64,000 bases of DNA from Cladorhizidae sp. MBARI D1340-BT2 (lineage: Eukaryota; Porifera; Demospongiae; Poecilosclerida; Cladorhizidae). Shown here one piece after another: positions 12,001 to 27,000 of this stretch; within the stretch, counting starts at the first letter, position 1; each line of letters opens with the position of its first letter. Made by a program: the position numbers and the translations under genes. The notes under the pieces were generated by a model. That model saw only the letters and a program-made list of their open reading frames with translations. It was not told the DNA's origin and made no database searches. Where the stretch lies: NCBI GenBank assembly GCA_028752905.1, contig JAQNBH010000015.1, positions 38,266,424-38,330,423 of the forward strand, in the 5' to 3' direction.

Positions 12001-15000
12001 TAGCCATGGACCTACACCCAGAACTACTCCTAGCCCTATCTAAGGATCACAGATGGTGCATTGTATTGACTTGCATTTCAAAATTTGGACATGCAAAACA
12101 CACACAAAAACCCTCTCGTGCCTGAGCTAATATACTTGCATAGAGTAGGTCATTGGAAGAATCCAAATGCTGCACGTGAACCACTACTCTATGAATATAT
12201 CACTTGGTAAGGATCATCAAGTTACGTAGCTGCATCGATGATGCATTTAATAAGCTAAAGCTATCTACTGTTTTATAAGCAGAACAAACGACCTGCACTC
12301 AGTTCTGCTGTTTGGATTGGGGAAGTCTCACTCCTAGGCAACCGTTGGGAAGTCCAAAGGGGGTGATTGCTGACCAAATATGGCTACAGTCAACAATACG
12401 TAGCACGCGCTGATGTGTAGAGTACAACAATAACGCTCTGAGAGTGGAACACATTGCAGACCTTCACTGCTCAACTATTATATGTAGAACTCTGTGCAGT
12501 CCTCCACTCCTCAACTATTATATGTAGAACTCTGTGCAGACCTCCACTCCTCAACTATTATATGTAGAACTCTGTGCAGTCCTCCACTCCTCAACTATTA
12601 TATGTAGAACTCTGTGCAGTCCTCCACTCCTCAACTATTATATGTAGAACTCTGTGCAGTCCTCCACTCCTCAACTATTATATGTAGAACTCTGTGCAGT
12701 CCTCCACTGCTCAACTATTATATGTAGAACTCTGTGTAGTCCTCCACTCCTCAACTATTATATGTAGAACTCTGTGCAGTCCTCCACTCCTCAACTATTA
12801 TATGTAGAACTCTGTGCAGTCCTCCACTCCTCAACTATTATATGTAGAACTCTGTGTAGTCCTCCACTCCTCAACTATTATATGTAGAACTCTGTGCAGT
12901 CCTCCACTCCTCAACTATTATATGTAGAACTCTGTGTAGTCCTCCACTCCTCAACTATTATATGTAGAACTCTGTGCAGTCCTCCACTCCTCAACTATTA
13001 TATGTAGAACTCTGTGTAGTCCTCCACTCCTCAACTATTATATGTAGAACTCTGTGTAGTCCTCCACTCCTCAACTATTATATGTAGAACTCTGTGCAGT
13101 CCTCCACTCCTCAACTATTATATGTAGAACTCTGTGTAGTCCTCCACTCCTCAACTATTATATGTAGAACTCTGTGTAGTCCTCCACTCCTCAACTATTA
13201 TATGTAGAACTCTGTGTAATCCTCCACTCCTCAACTATTATATGTAGAACTCTGTGCAGTCCTCCACTGCTCAACTATTATATGTAGAACTCTGTGCAGT
13301 CCTCCACTCCTCAACTATTATATGTAGAACTCTGTGCAGTCCTCCACTCCTCAACTATTATATGTAGAACTCTGTGCAGTCCTCCACTCCTCAACTATTA
13401 TATGTAGAACTCTGTGCAGTCCTCCACTCCTCAACTATTATATGTAGAACTCTGTGCAGTCCTCCACTCCTCAACTATTATATGTAGAACTCTGTGCAGT
13501 ACTCCACTCCTCAACTATTATATGTAGAACTCTGTGCAGTCCTCCACTCCTCAACTATTATATGTAGAACTCTGTGCAGTCCTCCACTGCTCAACTATTA
13601 TATGTAGAACTCTGTGCAGTCCTCCACTCCTCAACTATTATATGTAGAACTCTGTGTAGTCCTCCACTCCTCAACTATTATATGTAGAACTCTGTGCAGT
13701 CCTCCACTCCTCAACTATTATATGTAGAACTCTGTGTAGTCCTCCACTACTCAACTATTATATGTAGAACTCTGTGCAGTCCTCCACTCCTCAACTATTA
13801 TATGTAGAACTCTGTGTAGTCCTCCACTCCTCAACTATTATATGTAGAACTCTGTGCATTCCTCCACTCCTCAACTATTATATATAGAACTCTGTGCAGT
13901 CCTCCACTCCTCAACTATTATATGTAGAACTCTGTGTAGTCCTCCACTCCTCAACTATTATATGTAGAACTCTGTGCAGTACTCCACTCCTCAACTATTA
14001 TATGTAGAACTCTGTGCAGTCCTCCACTCCTCAACTATTATATGTAGAACTCTGTGCAGTCCTCCACTCCTCAACTATTATATGTAGAACTCTGTGCAGT
14101 CCTCCACTCCTCAACTATTATATGTAGAACTCTGTGCAGTCCTCCACTCCTCAACTATTATATGTAGAACTCTGTGCAGTCCTCCACTCCTCAACTATTA
14201 TATGTAGAACTCTGTGCAGTCCTCCACTCCTCAACTATTATATGTAGAACTCTGTGCAGTCCTCCACTGCTCAACTATTATATGTAGAACTCTGTGTAGT
14301 CCTCCACTCCTCAACTATTATATGTAGAACTCTGTGCAGTCCTCCACTCCTCAACTATTATATGTAGAACTCTGTGCAGTCCTCCACTCCTCAACTATTA
14401 TATGTAGAACTCTGTGCAGTCCTCCACTCCTCAACTATTATATGTAGAACTCTGTGCAGTACTCCACTCCTCAACTATTATATGTAGAACTCTGTGCAGT
14501 CCTCCACTCCTCAACTATTATATGTAGAACTCTGTGCAGTCCTCCACTCCTCAACTATTATATGTAGAACTCTGTGTAGTCCTCCACTACTCAACTATTA
14601 TATGTAGAACTCTGTGCAGTCCTCCACTCCTCAACTATTATATGTAGAACTCTGTGTAGTCCTCCACTCCTCAACTATTATATGTAGAACTCTGTGTAGT
14701 CCTCCACTCCTCAACTATTATATGTAGAACTCTGTGCATTCCTCCACTCCTCAACTATTATATATAGAACTCTGTGCAGTCCTCCACTCCTCAACTATTA
14801 TATGTAGAACTCTGTGCAGTCCTCCACTCCTCAACTATTATATGTAGAACTCTGTGTAGTCCTCCACTCCTCAACTATTATATGTAGAACTCTGTGTAGT
14901 CCTCCACTCCTCAACTATTATATGTAGAACTCTGTGCAGTCCTCCACTCCTCAACTATTATATGTAGAACTCTGTGTAGTCCTCCACTCCTCAACTATTA

Positions 15001-18000
15001 TATGTAGAACTCTGTGCAGTCCTCCACTCCTCAACTATTATATGTAGAACTCTGTGTAGTCCTCCACTCCTCAACTATTATATGTAGAACTCTGTGCAGT
15101 CCTCCACTCCTCAACTATTATATGTAGAACTCTGTGCAGTCCTCCACTCCTCAACTATTATATGTAGAACTCTGTGCAGTCCTCCACTGCCTCAACTATT
15201 ATATGTAGAACTCTGTGCAGTCCTCCACTCCTCAACTATTATATGTAGAACTCTGTGTAGTCCTCCACTCCTCAACTATTATATGTAGAACTCTGTGTAG
15301 TCCTCCACTCCTCAACTATTATATGTAGAACTCTGTGCAGTCCTACACTCCTCAACTATTATATGTAGAACTCTGTGTAGTCCTCCACTCCTCAACTATT
15401 ATATGTAGAACTCTGTGTAGTCCTCCACTGCTCAACTATTATATGTAGAACTCTGTGCAGTCCTCACTCCTCAACTATTATATGTAGAACTCTGTGTAGT
15501 CCTCCACTCCTCAACTATTATATGTAGAACTCTGTGTAGTCCTCCACTCCTCAACTATTATATGTAGAACTCTGTGCAGTCCTCCACTCCTCAACTATTA
15601 TATGTAGAACTCTGTGCAGTCCTCCACTCCTCAACTATTATATGTAGAACTCTGTGCAGTCCTCCACTCCTCAACTATTATATGTAGAACTCTGTGCAGT
15701 CCTCCACTCCTCAACTATTATATGTAGAACTCTGTGTAGTCCTCCACTCCTCAACTATTATATGTAGAACTCTGTGCAGTCCTCCACTCCTCAACTATTA
15801 TATGTAGAACTCTGTGCAGTCCTCCACTGCTCAACTATTATATGTAGAACTCTGTGTAGTCCTCCACTGCTCAACTATTATATGTAGAACTCTGTGTAGT
15901 CCTCCACTGCTCAACTATTATATGTAGAACTCTGTGCAGTCCTCCACTCCTCAACTATTATATGTAGAACTCTGTGTAGTCCTCCACTCCTCAACTATTA
16001 TATGTAGAACTCTGTGCAGTCCTCCACTCCTCAACTATTATATGTAGAACTCTGTGCAGTCCTCCACTCCTCAACTATTATATGTAGAACTCTGTGTAGT
16101 CCTCCACTCCTCAACTATTATATGTAGAACTCTGTGCAGTCCTCCACTCCTCAACTATTATATGTAGAACTCTGTGTAGTCCTCCACTCCTCAACTATTA
16201 TATGTAGAACTCTGTGTAGTCCTCCACTCCTCAACTATTATATGTAGAACTCTGTGTAGTCCTCCACTCCTCAACTATTATATGTAGAACTCTGTGCAGT
16301 CCTCCACTCCTCAACTATTATATGTAGAACTCTGTGCAGTCCTCCACTCCTCAACTATTATATGTAGAACTCTGTGCAGTCCTCCACTCCTCAACTATTA
16401 TATGTAGAACTCTGTGCAGTCCTCCACTCCTCAACTATTATATGTAGAACTCTGTGTAGTCCTCCACTCCTCAACTATTATATGTAGAACTCTGTGCAGT
16501 CCTCCACTCCTCAACTATTATATGTAGAACTCTGTGTAGTCCTCCACTCCTCAACTATTATATGTAGAACTCTGTGCAGTCCTCCACTCCTCAACTATTA
16601 TATGTAGAACTCTGTGCAGTCCTCCACTCCTCAACTATTATATGTAGAACTCTGTGCAGTCCTCCACTGCTCAACTATTATATGTAGAACTCTGTGTAGT
16701 CCTCCACTGCTCAACTATTATATGTAGAACTCTGTGTAGTCCTCCACTGCTCAACTATTATATGTAGAACTCTGTGTAGTCCTCCACTCCTCAACTATTA
16801 TATGTAGAACTCTGTGTAGTCCTCCACTCCTCAACTATTATATGTAGAACTCTGTGCAGTCCTCCACTGCTCAACTATTATATGTAGAACTCTGTGCAGT
16901 CCTCCACTCCTCAACTATTATATGTAGAACTCTGTGTAGTCCTCCACTCCTCAACTATTATATGTAGAACTCTGTGCAGTCCTCCACTCCTCAACTATTA
17001 TATGTAGAACTCTGTGTAGTCCTCCACTCCTCAACTATTATATGTAGAACTCTGTGTAGTCCTCCACTGCTCAACTATTATATGTAGAACTCTGTGTAGT
17101 CCTCCACTCCTCAACTATTATATGTAGAACTCTGTGTAGTCCTCCACTGCTCAACTATTATATGTAGAACTCTGTGTAGTCCTCCACTCCTCAACTATTA
17201 TATGTAGAACTCTGTGTAGTCCTCCACTCCTCAACTATTATATGTAGAACTCTGTGCAGTCCTCCACTCCTCAACTATTATATGTAGAACTCTGTGCAGT
17301 CCTCCACTGCTCAACTATTATATGTAGAACTCTGTGTAGTCCTCCACTCCTCAACTATTATATGTAGAACTCTGTGTAGTCCTCCACTCCTCAACTATTA
17401 TATGTAGAACTCTGTGTAGTCCTCCACTCCTCAACTATTATATGTAGAACTCTGTGCAGTCCTCCACTCCTCAACTATTATATGTAGAACTCTGTGTAGT
17501 CCTCCACTGCTCAACTATTATATGTAGAACTCTGTGCAGTCCTCCACTCCTCAACTATTATATGTAGAACTCTGTGCAGTCCTCCACTCCTCAACTATTA
17601 TATGTAGAACTCTGTGCAGTCCTCCACTGCTCAACTATTATATGTAGAACTCTGTGTAGTCCTCCACTCCTCAACTATTATATGTAGAACTCTGTGCAGT
17701 CCTCCACTGCTCAACTATTATATGTAGAACTCTGTGCAGTCCTCCACTCCTCAACTATTATATGTAGAACTCTGTGTAGTCCTCCACTCCTCAACTATTA
17801 TATGTAGAACTCTGTGCAGTCCTCCACTCTCAACTATTATATGTAGAACTCTGTGTAGTCCTCCACTCCTCAACTATTATATGTAGAACTCTGTGCAGTC
17901 CTCCACTGCTCAACTATTATATGTAGAACTCTGTGCAGTCCTCCACTCCTCAACTATTATATGTAGAACTCTGTGTAGTCCTCCACTCCTCAACTATTAT

Positions 18001-21000
18001 ATGTAGAACTCTGTGCAGTCCTCCACTCCTCAACTATTATATGTAGAACTCTGTGTAGTCCTCCACTCCTCAACTATTATATGTAGAACTCTGTGCAGTC
18101 CTCCACTGCTCAACTATTATATGTAGAACTCTGTGTAGTCCTCCACTCCTCAACTATTATATGTAGAACTCTGTGTAGTCCTCCACTGCTCAACTATTAT
18201 ATGTAGAACTCTGTGTAGTCCTCCACTCCTCAACTATTATATGTAGAACTCTGTGTAGTCCTCCACTGCTCAACTATTATATGTAGAACTCTGTGTAGTC
18301 CTACACTCCTCAACTATTATATGTAGAACTCTGTGCAGTCCTCCACTCCTCAACTATTATATGTAGAACTCTGTGCAGTCCTCCATTCCTCAACTATTAT
18401 ATGTAGAACTCTGTGTAGTCCTCCACTCCTCAACTATTATATGTAGAACTCTGTGCAGTCCTCCACTCCTCAACTATTATATGTAGAACTCTGTGTAGTC
18501 CTCCACTGCTCAACTATTATATGTAGAACTCTGTGCAGTCCTCCACTGCTCAACTATTATATGTAGAACTCTGTGCAGTCCTCCACTGCTCAACTATTAT
18601 ATGTAGAACTCTGTGCAGTCCTCCACTCCTCAACTATTATATGTAGAACTCTGTGTAGTCCTCCACTCCTCAACTATTATATGTAGAACTCTGTGCAGTC
18701 CTCCACTCCTCAACTATTATATGTAGAACTCTGTGCAGTCCTCCACTCCTCAACTATTATATGTAGAACTCTGTGCAGTCCTCCACTCCTCAACTATTAT
18801 ATGTAGAACTCTGTGTAGTCCTCCACTCCTCAACTATTATATGTAGAACTCTGTGTAGTCCTCCACTCCTCAACTATTATATGTAGAACTCTGTGTAGTC
18901 CTCCACTCCTCAACTATTATATGTAGAACTCTGTGTAGTCCTCCACTCCTCAACTATTATATGTAGAACTCTGTGTAGTCCTCCACTCCTCAACTATTAT
19001 ATGTAGAACTCTGTGTAGTCCTCCACTCCTCAACTATTATATGTAGAACTCTGTGCAGTCCTCCACTCCTCAACTATTATATGTAGAACTCTGTGCAGTC
19101 CTCCACTCCTCAACTATTATATGTAGAACTCTGTGTAGTCCTCCACTCCTCAACTATTATATGTAGAACTCTGTGTAGTCCTCCACTACTCAACTATTAT
19201 ATGTAGAACTCTGTGCAGTCCTCCACTCCTCAACTATTATATGTAGAACTCTGTGTAGTCCTCCACTCCTCAACTATTATATGTAGAACTCTGTGTAGTC
19301 CTCCACTCCTCAACTATTATATGTAGAACTCTGTGTAGTCCTCCACTCCTCAACTATTATATGTAGAACTCTGTGTAGTCCTCCACTCCTCAACTATTAT
19401 ATGTAGAACTCTGTGCAGTCCTCCACTCCTCAACTATTATATGTAGAACTCTGTGCAGTCCTCCACTCCTCAACTATTATATGTAGAACTCTGTGTAGTC
19501 CTCCACTCCTCAACTATTATATGTAGAACTCTGTGCAGTCCTCCACTCCTCAACTATTATATGTAGAACTCTGTGTAGTCCTCCACTCCTCAACTATTAT
19601 ATGTAGAACTCTGTGTAGTCCTCCACTCCTCAACTATTATATGTAGAACTCTGTGTAGTCCTCCACTCCTCAACTATTATATGTAGAACTCTGTGTAGTC
19701 CTCCACTGCTCAACTATTATATGTAGAACTCTGTGCAGTCCTCCACTCCTCAACTATTATATGTAGAACTCTGTGCAGTCCTCCACTCCTCAACTATTAT
19801 ATGCAGAACTCTGTGCAGTCCTCCACTCCTCAACTATTATATGTAGAACTCTGTGCAGTCCTCCACTGCTCAACTATTATATGTAGAACTCTGTGCAGTC
19901 CTCCACTCCCCAACTATTATATGTAGAACTCTGTGTAGTCCTCCACTCCTCAACTATTATATGTAGAACTCTGTGCAGTCCTCCACTCCTCAACTATTAT
20001 ATGTAGAACTCTGTGTAGTCCTCCACTCCTCAACTATTATATGTAGAACTCTGTGTAGTCCTCCACTCCTCAACTATTATATGTGGAACTCTGTGCAGTC
20101 CTCCACTCCTCAACTATTATATGTAGAACTCTGTGCAGTCCTCCACTGCTCAACTATTATATGTAGAACTCTGTGTAGTCCTCCACTCCTCAACTATTAT
20201 ATGTAGAACTCTGTGTAGTCCTCCACTCCTCAACTATTATATGTAGAACTCTGTGTAGTCCTCCACTCCTCAACTATTATATGTAGAACTCTGTGCAGTC
20301 CTCCACTCCTCAACTATTATATGTAGAACTCTGTGCAGTCCTCCACTCCTCAACTATTATATGTAGAACTCTGTGCAGTCCTCCACTCCTCAACTATTAT
20401 ATGTAGAACTCTGTGCAGTCCTCCACTCCTCAACTATTATATGTAGAACTCTGTGCAGTCCTCCACTCCTCAACTATTATATGTAGAACTCTGTGCAGTC
20501 CTCCACTGCCTCAACTATTATATGTAGAACTCTGTGTAGTCCTCCACTCCTCAACTATTATATGTAGAACTCTGTGTAGTCCTCCACTCCTCAACTATTA
20601 TATGTAGAACTCTGTGCAGTCCTCCACTGCTCAACTATTATATGTAGAACTCTGTGTAGTCCTCCACTGCTCAACTATTATATGTAGAACTCTGTGTAGT
20701 CCTCCACTACTCAACTATTATATGTAGAACTCTGTGCAGTCCTCCACTCCTCAACTATTATATGTAGAACTCTGTGCAGTCCTCCACTCCTCAACTATTA
20801 TATGTAGAACTCTGTGCAGTCCTCCACTCCTCAACTATTATATGTAGAACTCTGTGTAGTCCTCCACTCCTCAACTATTATATGTAGAACTCTGTGCAGT
20901 CCTCCACTCCTCAACTATTATATGTAGAACTCTGTGTAGTCCTCCACTCCTCAACTATTATATGTAGAACTCTGTGTAGTCCTCCACTCCTCAACTATTA

Positions 21001-24000
21001 TATGTAGAACTCTGTGCAGTCCTCACTCCTCAACTATTATATGTAGAACTCTGTGCAGTCCTCCACTCCTCAACTATTATATGTAGAACTCTGTGCAGTC
21101 CTCCACTCCTCAACTATTATATGTAGAACTCTGTGTAGTCCTCCACTCCTCAACTATTATATGTAGAACTCTGTGCAGTCCTCCACTCCTCAACTATTAT
21201 ATGTAGAACTCTGTGTAGTCCTCCACTCCTCAACTATTATATGTAGAACTCTGTGCAGTCCTCCACTCCTCAACTATTATATGTAGAACTCTGTGCAGTC
21301 CTCCACTCCTCAACTATTATATGTAGAACTCTGTGCAGTCCTCCACTGCTCAACTATTATATGTAGAACTCTGTGTAGTCCTCCACTCCTCAACTATTAT
21401 ATGTAGAACTCTGTGTAGTCCTCCACTCCTCAACTATTATATGTAGAACTCTGTGCAGTCCTCCACTGCTCAACTATTATATGTAGAACTCTGTGCAGTC
21501 CTCCACTCCTCAACTATTATATGTAGAACTCTGTGTAGTCCTCCACTCCTCAACTATTATATGTAGAACTCTGTGCAGTCCTCCACTCCTCAACTATTAT
21601 ATGTAGAACTCTGTGTAGTCCTCCACTCCTCAACTATTATATGTAGAACTCTGTGTAGTCCTCCACTGCTCAACTATTATATGTAGAACTCTGTGTAGTC
21701 CTCCACTCCTCAACTATTATATGTAGAACTCTGTGTAGTCCTCCACTGCCTCAACTATTATATGTAGAACTCTGTGTAGTCCTCCACTCCTCAACTATTA
21801 TATGTAGAACTCTGTGTAGTCCTCCACTCCTCAACTATTATATGTAGAACTCTGTGCAGTCCTCCACTCCTCAACTATTATATGTAGAACTCTGTGCAGT
21901 CCTCCACTGCTCAACTATTATATGTAGAACTCTGTGTAGTCCTCCACTCCTCAACTATTATATGTAGAACTCTGTGTAGTCCTCCACTCCTCAACTATTA
22001 TATGTAGAACTCTGTGTAGTCCTCCACTCCTCAACTATTATATGTAGAACTCTGTGCAGTCCTCCACTCCTCAACTATTATATGTAGAACTCTGTGCAGT
22101 CCTCCACTCCTCAACTATTATATGTAGAACTCTGTGCAGTCCTCCACTGCTCAACTATTATATGTAGAACTCTGTGTAGTCCTCCACTCCTCAACTATTA
22201 TATGTAGAACTCTGTGTAGTCCTCCACTCCTCAACTATTATATGTAGAACTCTGTGCAGTCCTCCACTGCTCAACTATTATATGTAGAACTCTGTGCAGT
22301 CCTCCACTCCTCAACTATTATATGTAGAACTCTGTGTAGTCCTCCACTCCTCAACTATTATATGTAGAACTCTGTGCAGTCCTCCACTCCTCAACTATTA
22401 TATGTAGAACTCTGTGCAGTCCTCCACTGCTCAACTATTATATGTAGAACTCTGTGCAGTCCTCCACTCCTCAACTATTATATGTAGAACTCTGTGTAGT
22501 CCTCCACTCCTCAACTATTATATGTAGAACTCTGTGTAGTCCTCCACTCCTCAACTATTATATGTAGAACTCTGTGCAGTCCTCCACTGCTCAACTATTA
22601 TATGTAGAACTCTGTGTAGTCCTCCACTCCTCAACTATTATATGTAGAACTCTGTGTAGTCCTCCACTGCTCAACTATTATATGTAGAACTCTGTGTAGT
22701 CCTCCACTCCTCAACTATTATATGTAGAACTCTGTGTAGTCCTCCACTGCTCAACTATTATATGTAGAACTCTGTGTAGTCCTACACTCCTCAACTATTA
22801 TATGTAGAACTCTGTGCAGTCCTCCACTCCTCAACTATTATATGTAGAACTCTGTGCAGTCCTCCACTCCTCAACTATTATATGTAGAACTCTGTGTAGT
22901 CCTCCACTCCTCAACTATTATATGTAGAACTCTGTGCAGTCCTCCACTCCTCAACTATTATATGTAGAACTCTGTGTAGTCCTCCACTGCTCAACTATTA
23001 TATGTAGAACTCTGTGCAGTCCTCCACTGCTCAACTATTATATGTAGAACTCTGTGCAGTCCTCCACTGCTCAACTATTATATGTAGAACTCTGTGCAGT
23101 CCTCCACTCCTCAACTATTATATGTAGAACTCTGTGTAGTCCTCCACTCCTCAACTATTATATGTAGAACTCTGTGCAGTCCTCCACTCCTCAACTATTA
23201 TATGTAGAACTCTGTGTAGTCCTCCACTCCTCAACTATTATATGTAGAACTCTGTGCAGTCCTCCACTCCTCAACTATTATATGTAGAACTCTGTGCAGT
23301 CCTCCACTCCTCAACTATTATATGTAGAACTCTGTGCAGTCCTCCACTCCTCAACTATTATATGTAGAACTCTGTGTAGTCCTCCACTCCTCAACTATTA
23401 TATGTAGAACTCTGTGTAGTCCTCCACTCCTCAACTATTATATGTAGAACTCTGTGTAGTCCTCCACTCCTCAACTATTATATGTAGAACTCTGTGTAGT
23501 CCTCCACTCCTCAACTATTATATGTAGAACTCTGTGTAGTCCTCCACTCCTCAACTATTATATGTAGAACTCTGTGTAGTCCCTCCACTCCTCAACTATT
23601 ATATGTAGAACTCTGTGCAGTCCTCCACTCCTCAACTATTATATGTAGAACTCTGTGCAGTCCTCCACTCCTCAACTATTATATGTAGAACTCTGTGTAG
23701 TCCTCCACTCCTCAACTATTATATGTAGAACTCTGTGTAGTCCTCCACTACTCAACTATTATATGTAGAACTCTGTGCAGTCCTCCACTCCTCAACTATT
23801 ATATGTAGAACTCTGTGTAGTCCTCCACTCCTCAACTATTATATGTAGAACTCTGTGTAGTCCTCCACTCCTCAACTATTATATGTAGAACTCTGTGTAG
23901 TCCTCCACTCCTCAACTATTATATGTAGAACTCTGTGTAGTCCTCCACTCCTCAACTATTATATGTAGAACTCTGTGCAGTCCTCCACTCCTCAACTATT

Positions 24001-27000
24001 ATATGTAGAACTCTGTGTAGTCCTCCACTCCTCAACTATTATATGTAGAACTCTGTGTAGTCCTCCACTCCTCAACTATTATATGTAGAACTCTGTGCAG
24101 TCCTCCACTCCTCAACTATTATATGTAGAACTCTGTGCAGTCCTCCACTCCTCAACTATTATATGTAGAACTCTGTGTAGTCCTCCACTCCTCAACTATT
24201 ATATGTAGAACTCTGTGTAGTCCTCCACTCCTCAACTATTATATGTAGAACTCTGTGTAGTCCTCCACTCCTCAACTATTATATGTAGAACTCTGTGTAG
24301 TCCTCCACTGCTCAACTATTATATGTAGAACTCTGTGCAGTCCTCCACTCCTCAACTATTATATGTAGAACTCTGTGCAGTCCTCCACTCCTCAACTATT
24401 ATATGCAGAACTCTGTGCAGTCCTCCACTCCTCAACTATTATATGTAGAACTCTGTGCAGTCCTCCACTGCTCAACTATTATATGTAGAACTCTGTGCAG
24501 TCCTCCACTCCCCAACTATTATATGTAGAACTCTGTGTAGTCCTCCACTCCTCAACTATTATATGTAGAACTCTGTGCAGTCCTCCACTCCTCAACTATT
24601 ATATGTAGAACTCTGTGTAGTCCTCCACTCCTCAACTATTATATGTAGAACTCTGTGTAGTCCTCCACTCCTCAACTATTATATGTGGAACTCTGTGCAG
24701 TCCTCCACTCCTCAACTATTATATGTAGAACTCTGTGCAGTCCTCCACTGCTCAACTATTATATGTAGAACTCTGTGTAGTCCTCCACTCCTCAACTATT
24801 ATATGTAGAACTCTGTGCAGTCCTCCACTCCTCAACTATTATATGTAGAACTCTGTGTAGTCCTCCACTCCTCAACTATTATATGTAGAACTCTGTGCAG
24901 TCCTCCACTCCTCAACTATTATATGTAGAACTCTGTGTAGTCCTCCACTCCTCAACTATTATATGTAGAACTCTGTGCAGTCCTCCACTGCTCAACTATT
25001 ATATGTAGAACTCTGTGTAGTCCTCCACTCCTCAACTATTATATGTAGAACTCTGTGTAGTCCTCCACTGCTCAACTATTATATGTAGAACTCTGTGCAG
25101 TCCTCCACTCCTCAACTATTATATGTAGAACTCTGTGCAGTCCTCCACTCCTCAACTATTATATGTAGAACTCTGTGTAGTCCTCCACTCCTCAACTATT
25201 ATATGTAGAACTCTGTGCAGTCCTCCACTCCTCAACTATTATATGTAGAACTCTGTGCAGTCCTCCACTCCTCAACTATTATATGTAGAACTCTGTGCAG
25301 TCCTCCACTCCTCAACTATTATATGTAGAACTCTGTGCAGTCCTCCACTCCTCAACTATTATATGTAGAACTCTGTGTAGTCCTCCACTCCTCAACTATT
25401 ATATGTAGAACTCTGTGTAGTCCTCCACTCCTCAACTATTATATGTAGAACTCTGTGTAGTCCTCCACTCCTCAACTATTATATGTAGAACTCTGTGTAG
25501 TCCTCCACTCCTCAACTATTATATGTAGAACTCTGTGCAGTCCTCCACTCCTCAACTATTATATGTAGAACTCTGTGTAGTCCTCCACTCCTCAACTATT
25601 ATATGTAGAACTCTGTGCAGTCCTCCACTCCTCAACTATTATATGTAGAACTCTGTGCAGTCCTCCACTCCTCAACTATTATATGTAGAACTCTGTGTAG
25701 TCCTCCACTCCTCAACTATTATATGTAGAACTCTGTGCAGTCCTCCCCCACTCCTCAACTATTATATGTAGAACTCTGTGCAGTCCTCCACTCCTCAACT
25801 ATTATATGTAGAACTCTGTGTAGTCCTCCACTCCTCAACTATTATATGTAGAACTCTGTGCAGTCCTCCACTCCTCAACTATTATATGTAGAACTCTGTG
25901 CAGTCCTCCACTCCTCAACTATTATATGTAGAACTCTGTGCAGTCCTCCACTCCTCAACTATTATATGTAGAACTCTGTGTAGTCCTCCACTCCTCAACT
26001 ATTATATGTAGAACTCTGTGTAGTCCTCCACTCCTCAACTATTATATGTAGAACTCTGTGTAGTCCTCCACTCCTCAACTATTATATGTAGAACTCTGTG
26101 CAGTCCTCCACTCCTCAACTATTATATGTAGAACTCTGTGCAGTCCTCCACTCCTCAACTATTATATGTAGAACTCTGTGTAGTCCTCCACTCCTCAACT
26201 ATTATATGTAGAACTCTGTGCAGTCCTCCACTCCTCAACTATTATATGTAGAACTCTGTGTAGTCCTCCACTCCTCAACTATTATATGTAGAACTCTGTG
26301 TAGTCCTCCACTCCTCAACTATTATATGTAGAACTCTGTGCAGTCCTCCACTCCTCAACTATTATATGTAGAACTCTGTGTAGTCCTCCACTCCTCAACT
26401 ATTATATGTAGAACTCTGTGCAGTCCTCCACTGCTCAACTATTATATGTAGAACTCTGTGTAGTCCTCCACTGCTCAACTATTATATGTAGAACTCTGTG
26501 CAGTCCTCCACTGCTCAACTATTATATGTAGAACTCTGTGTAGTCCTCCACTGCTCAACTATTATATGTAGAACTCTGTGCAGTCCTCCACTGCTCAACT
26601 ATTATATGTAGAACTCTGTGCAGTCCTCCACTCCTCAACTATTATATGTAGAACTCTGTGCAGTCCTCCACTCCTCAACTATTATATGTAGAACTCTGTG
26701 TAGTCCTCCACTCCTCAACTATTATATGTAGAACTCTGTGCAGTCCTCCACTCCTCAACTATTATATGTAGAACTCTGTGCAGTCCTCCACTCCTCAACT
26801 ATTATATGTAGAACTCTGTGTAGTCCTCCACTCCTCAACTATTATATGTAGAACTCTGTGTAGTCCTCCACTCCTCAACTATTATATGTAGAACTCTGTG
26901 TAGTCCTCCACTCCTCAACTATTATATGTAGAACTCTGTGCAGTCCTCCACTCCTCAACTATTATATGTAGAACTCTGTGCAGTCCTCCACTCCTCAACT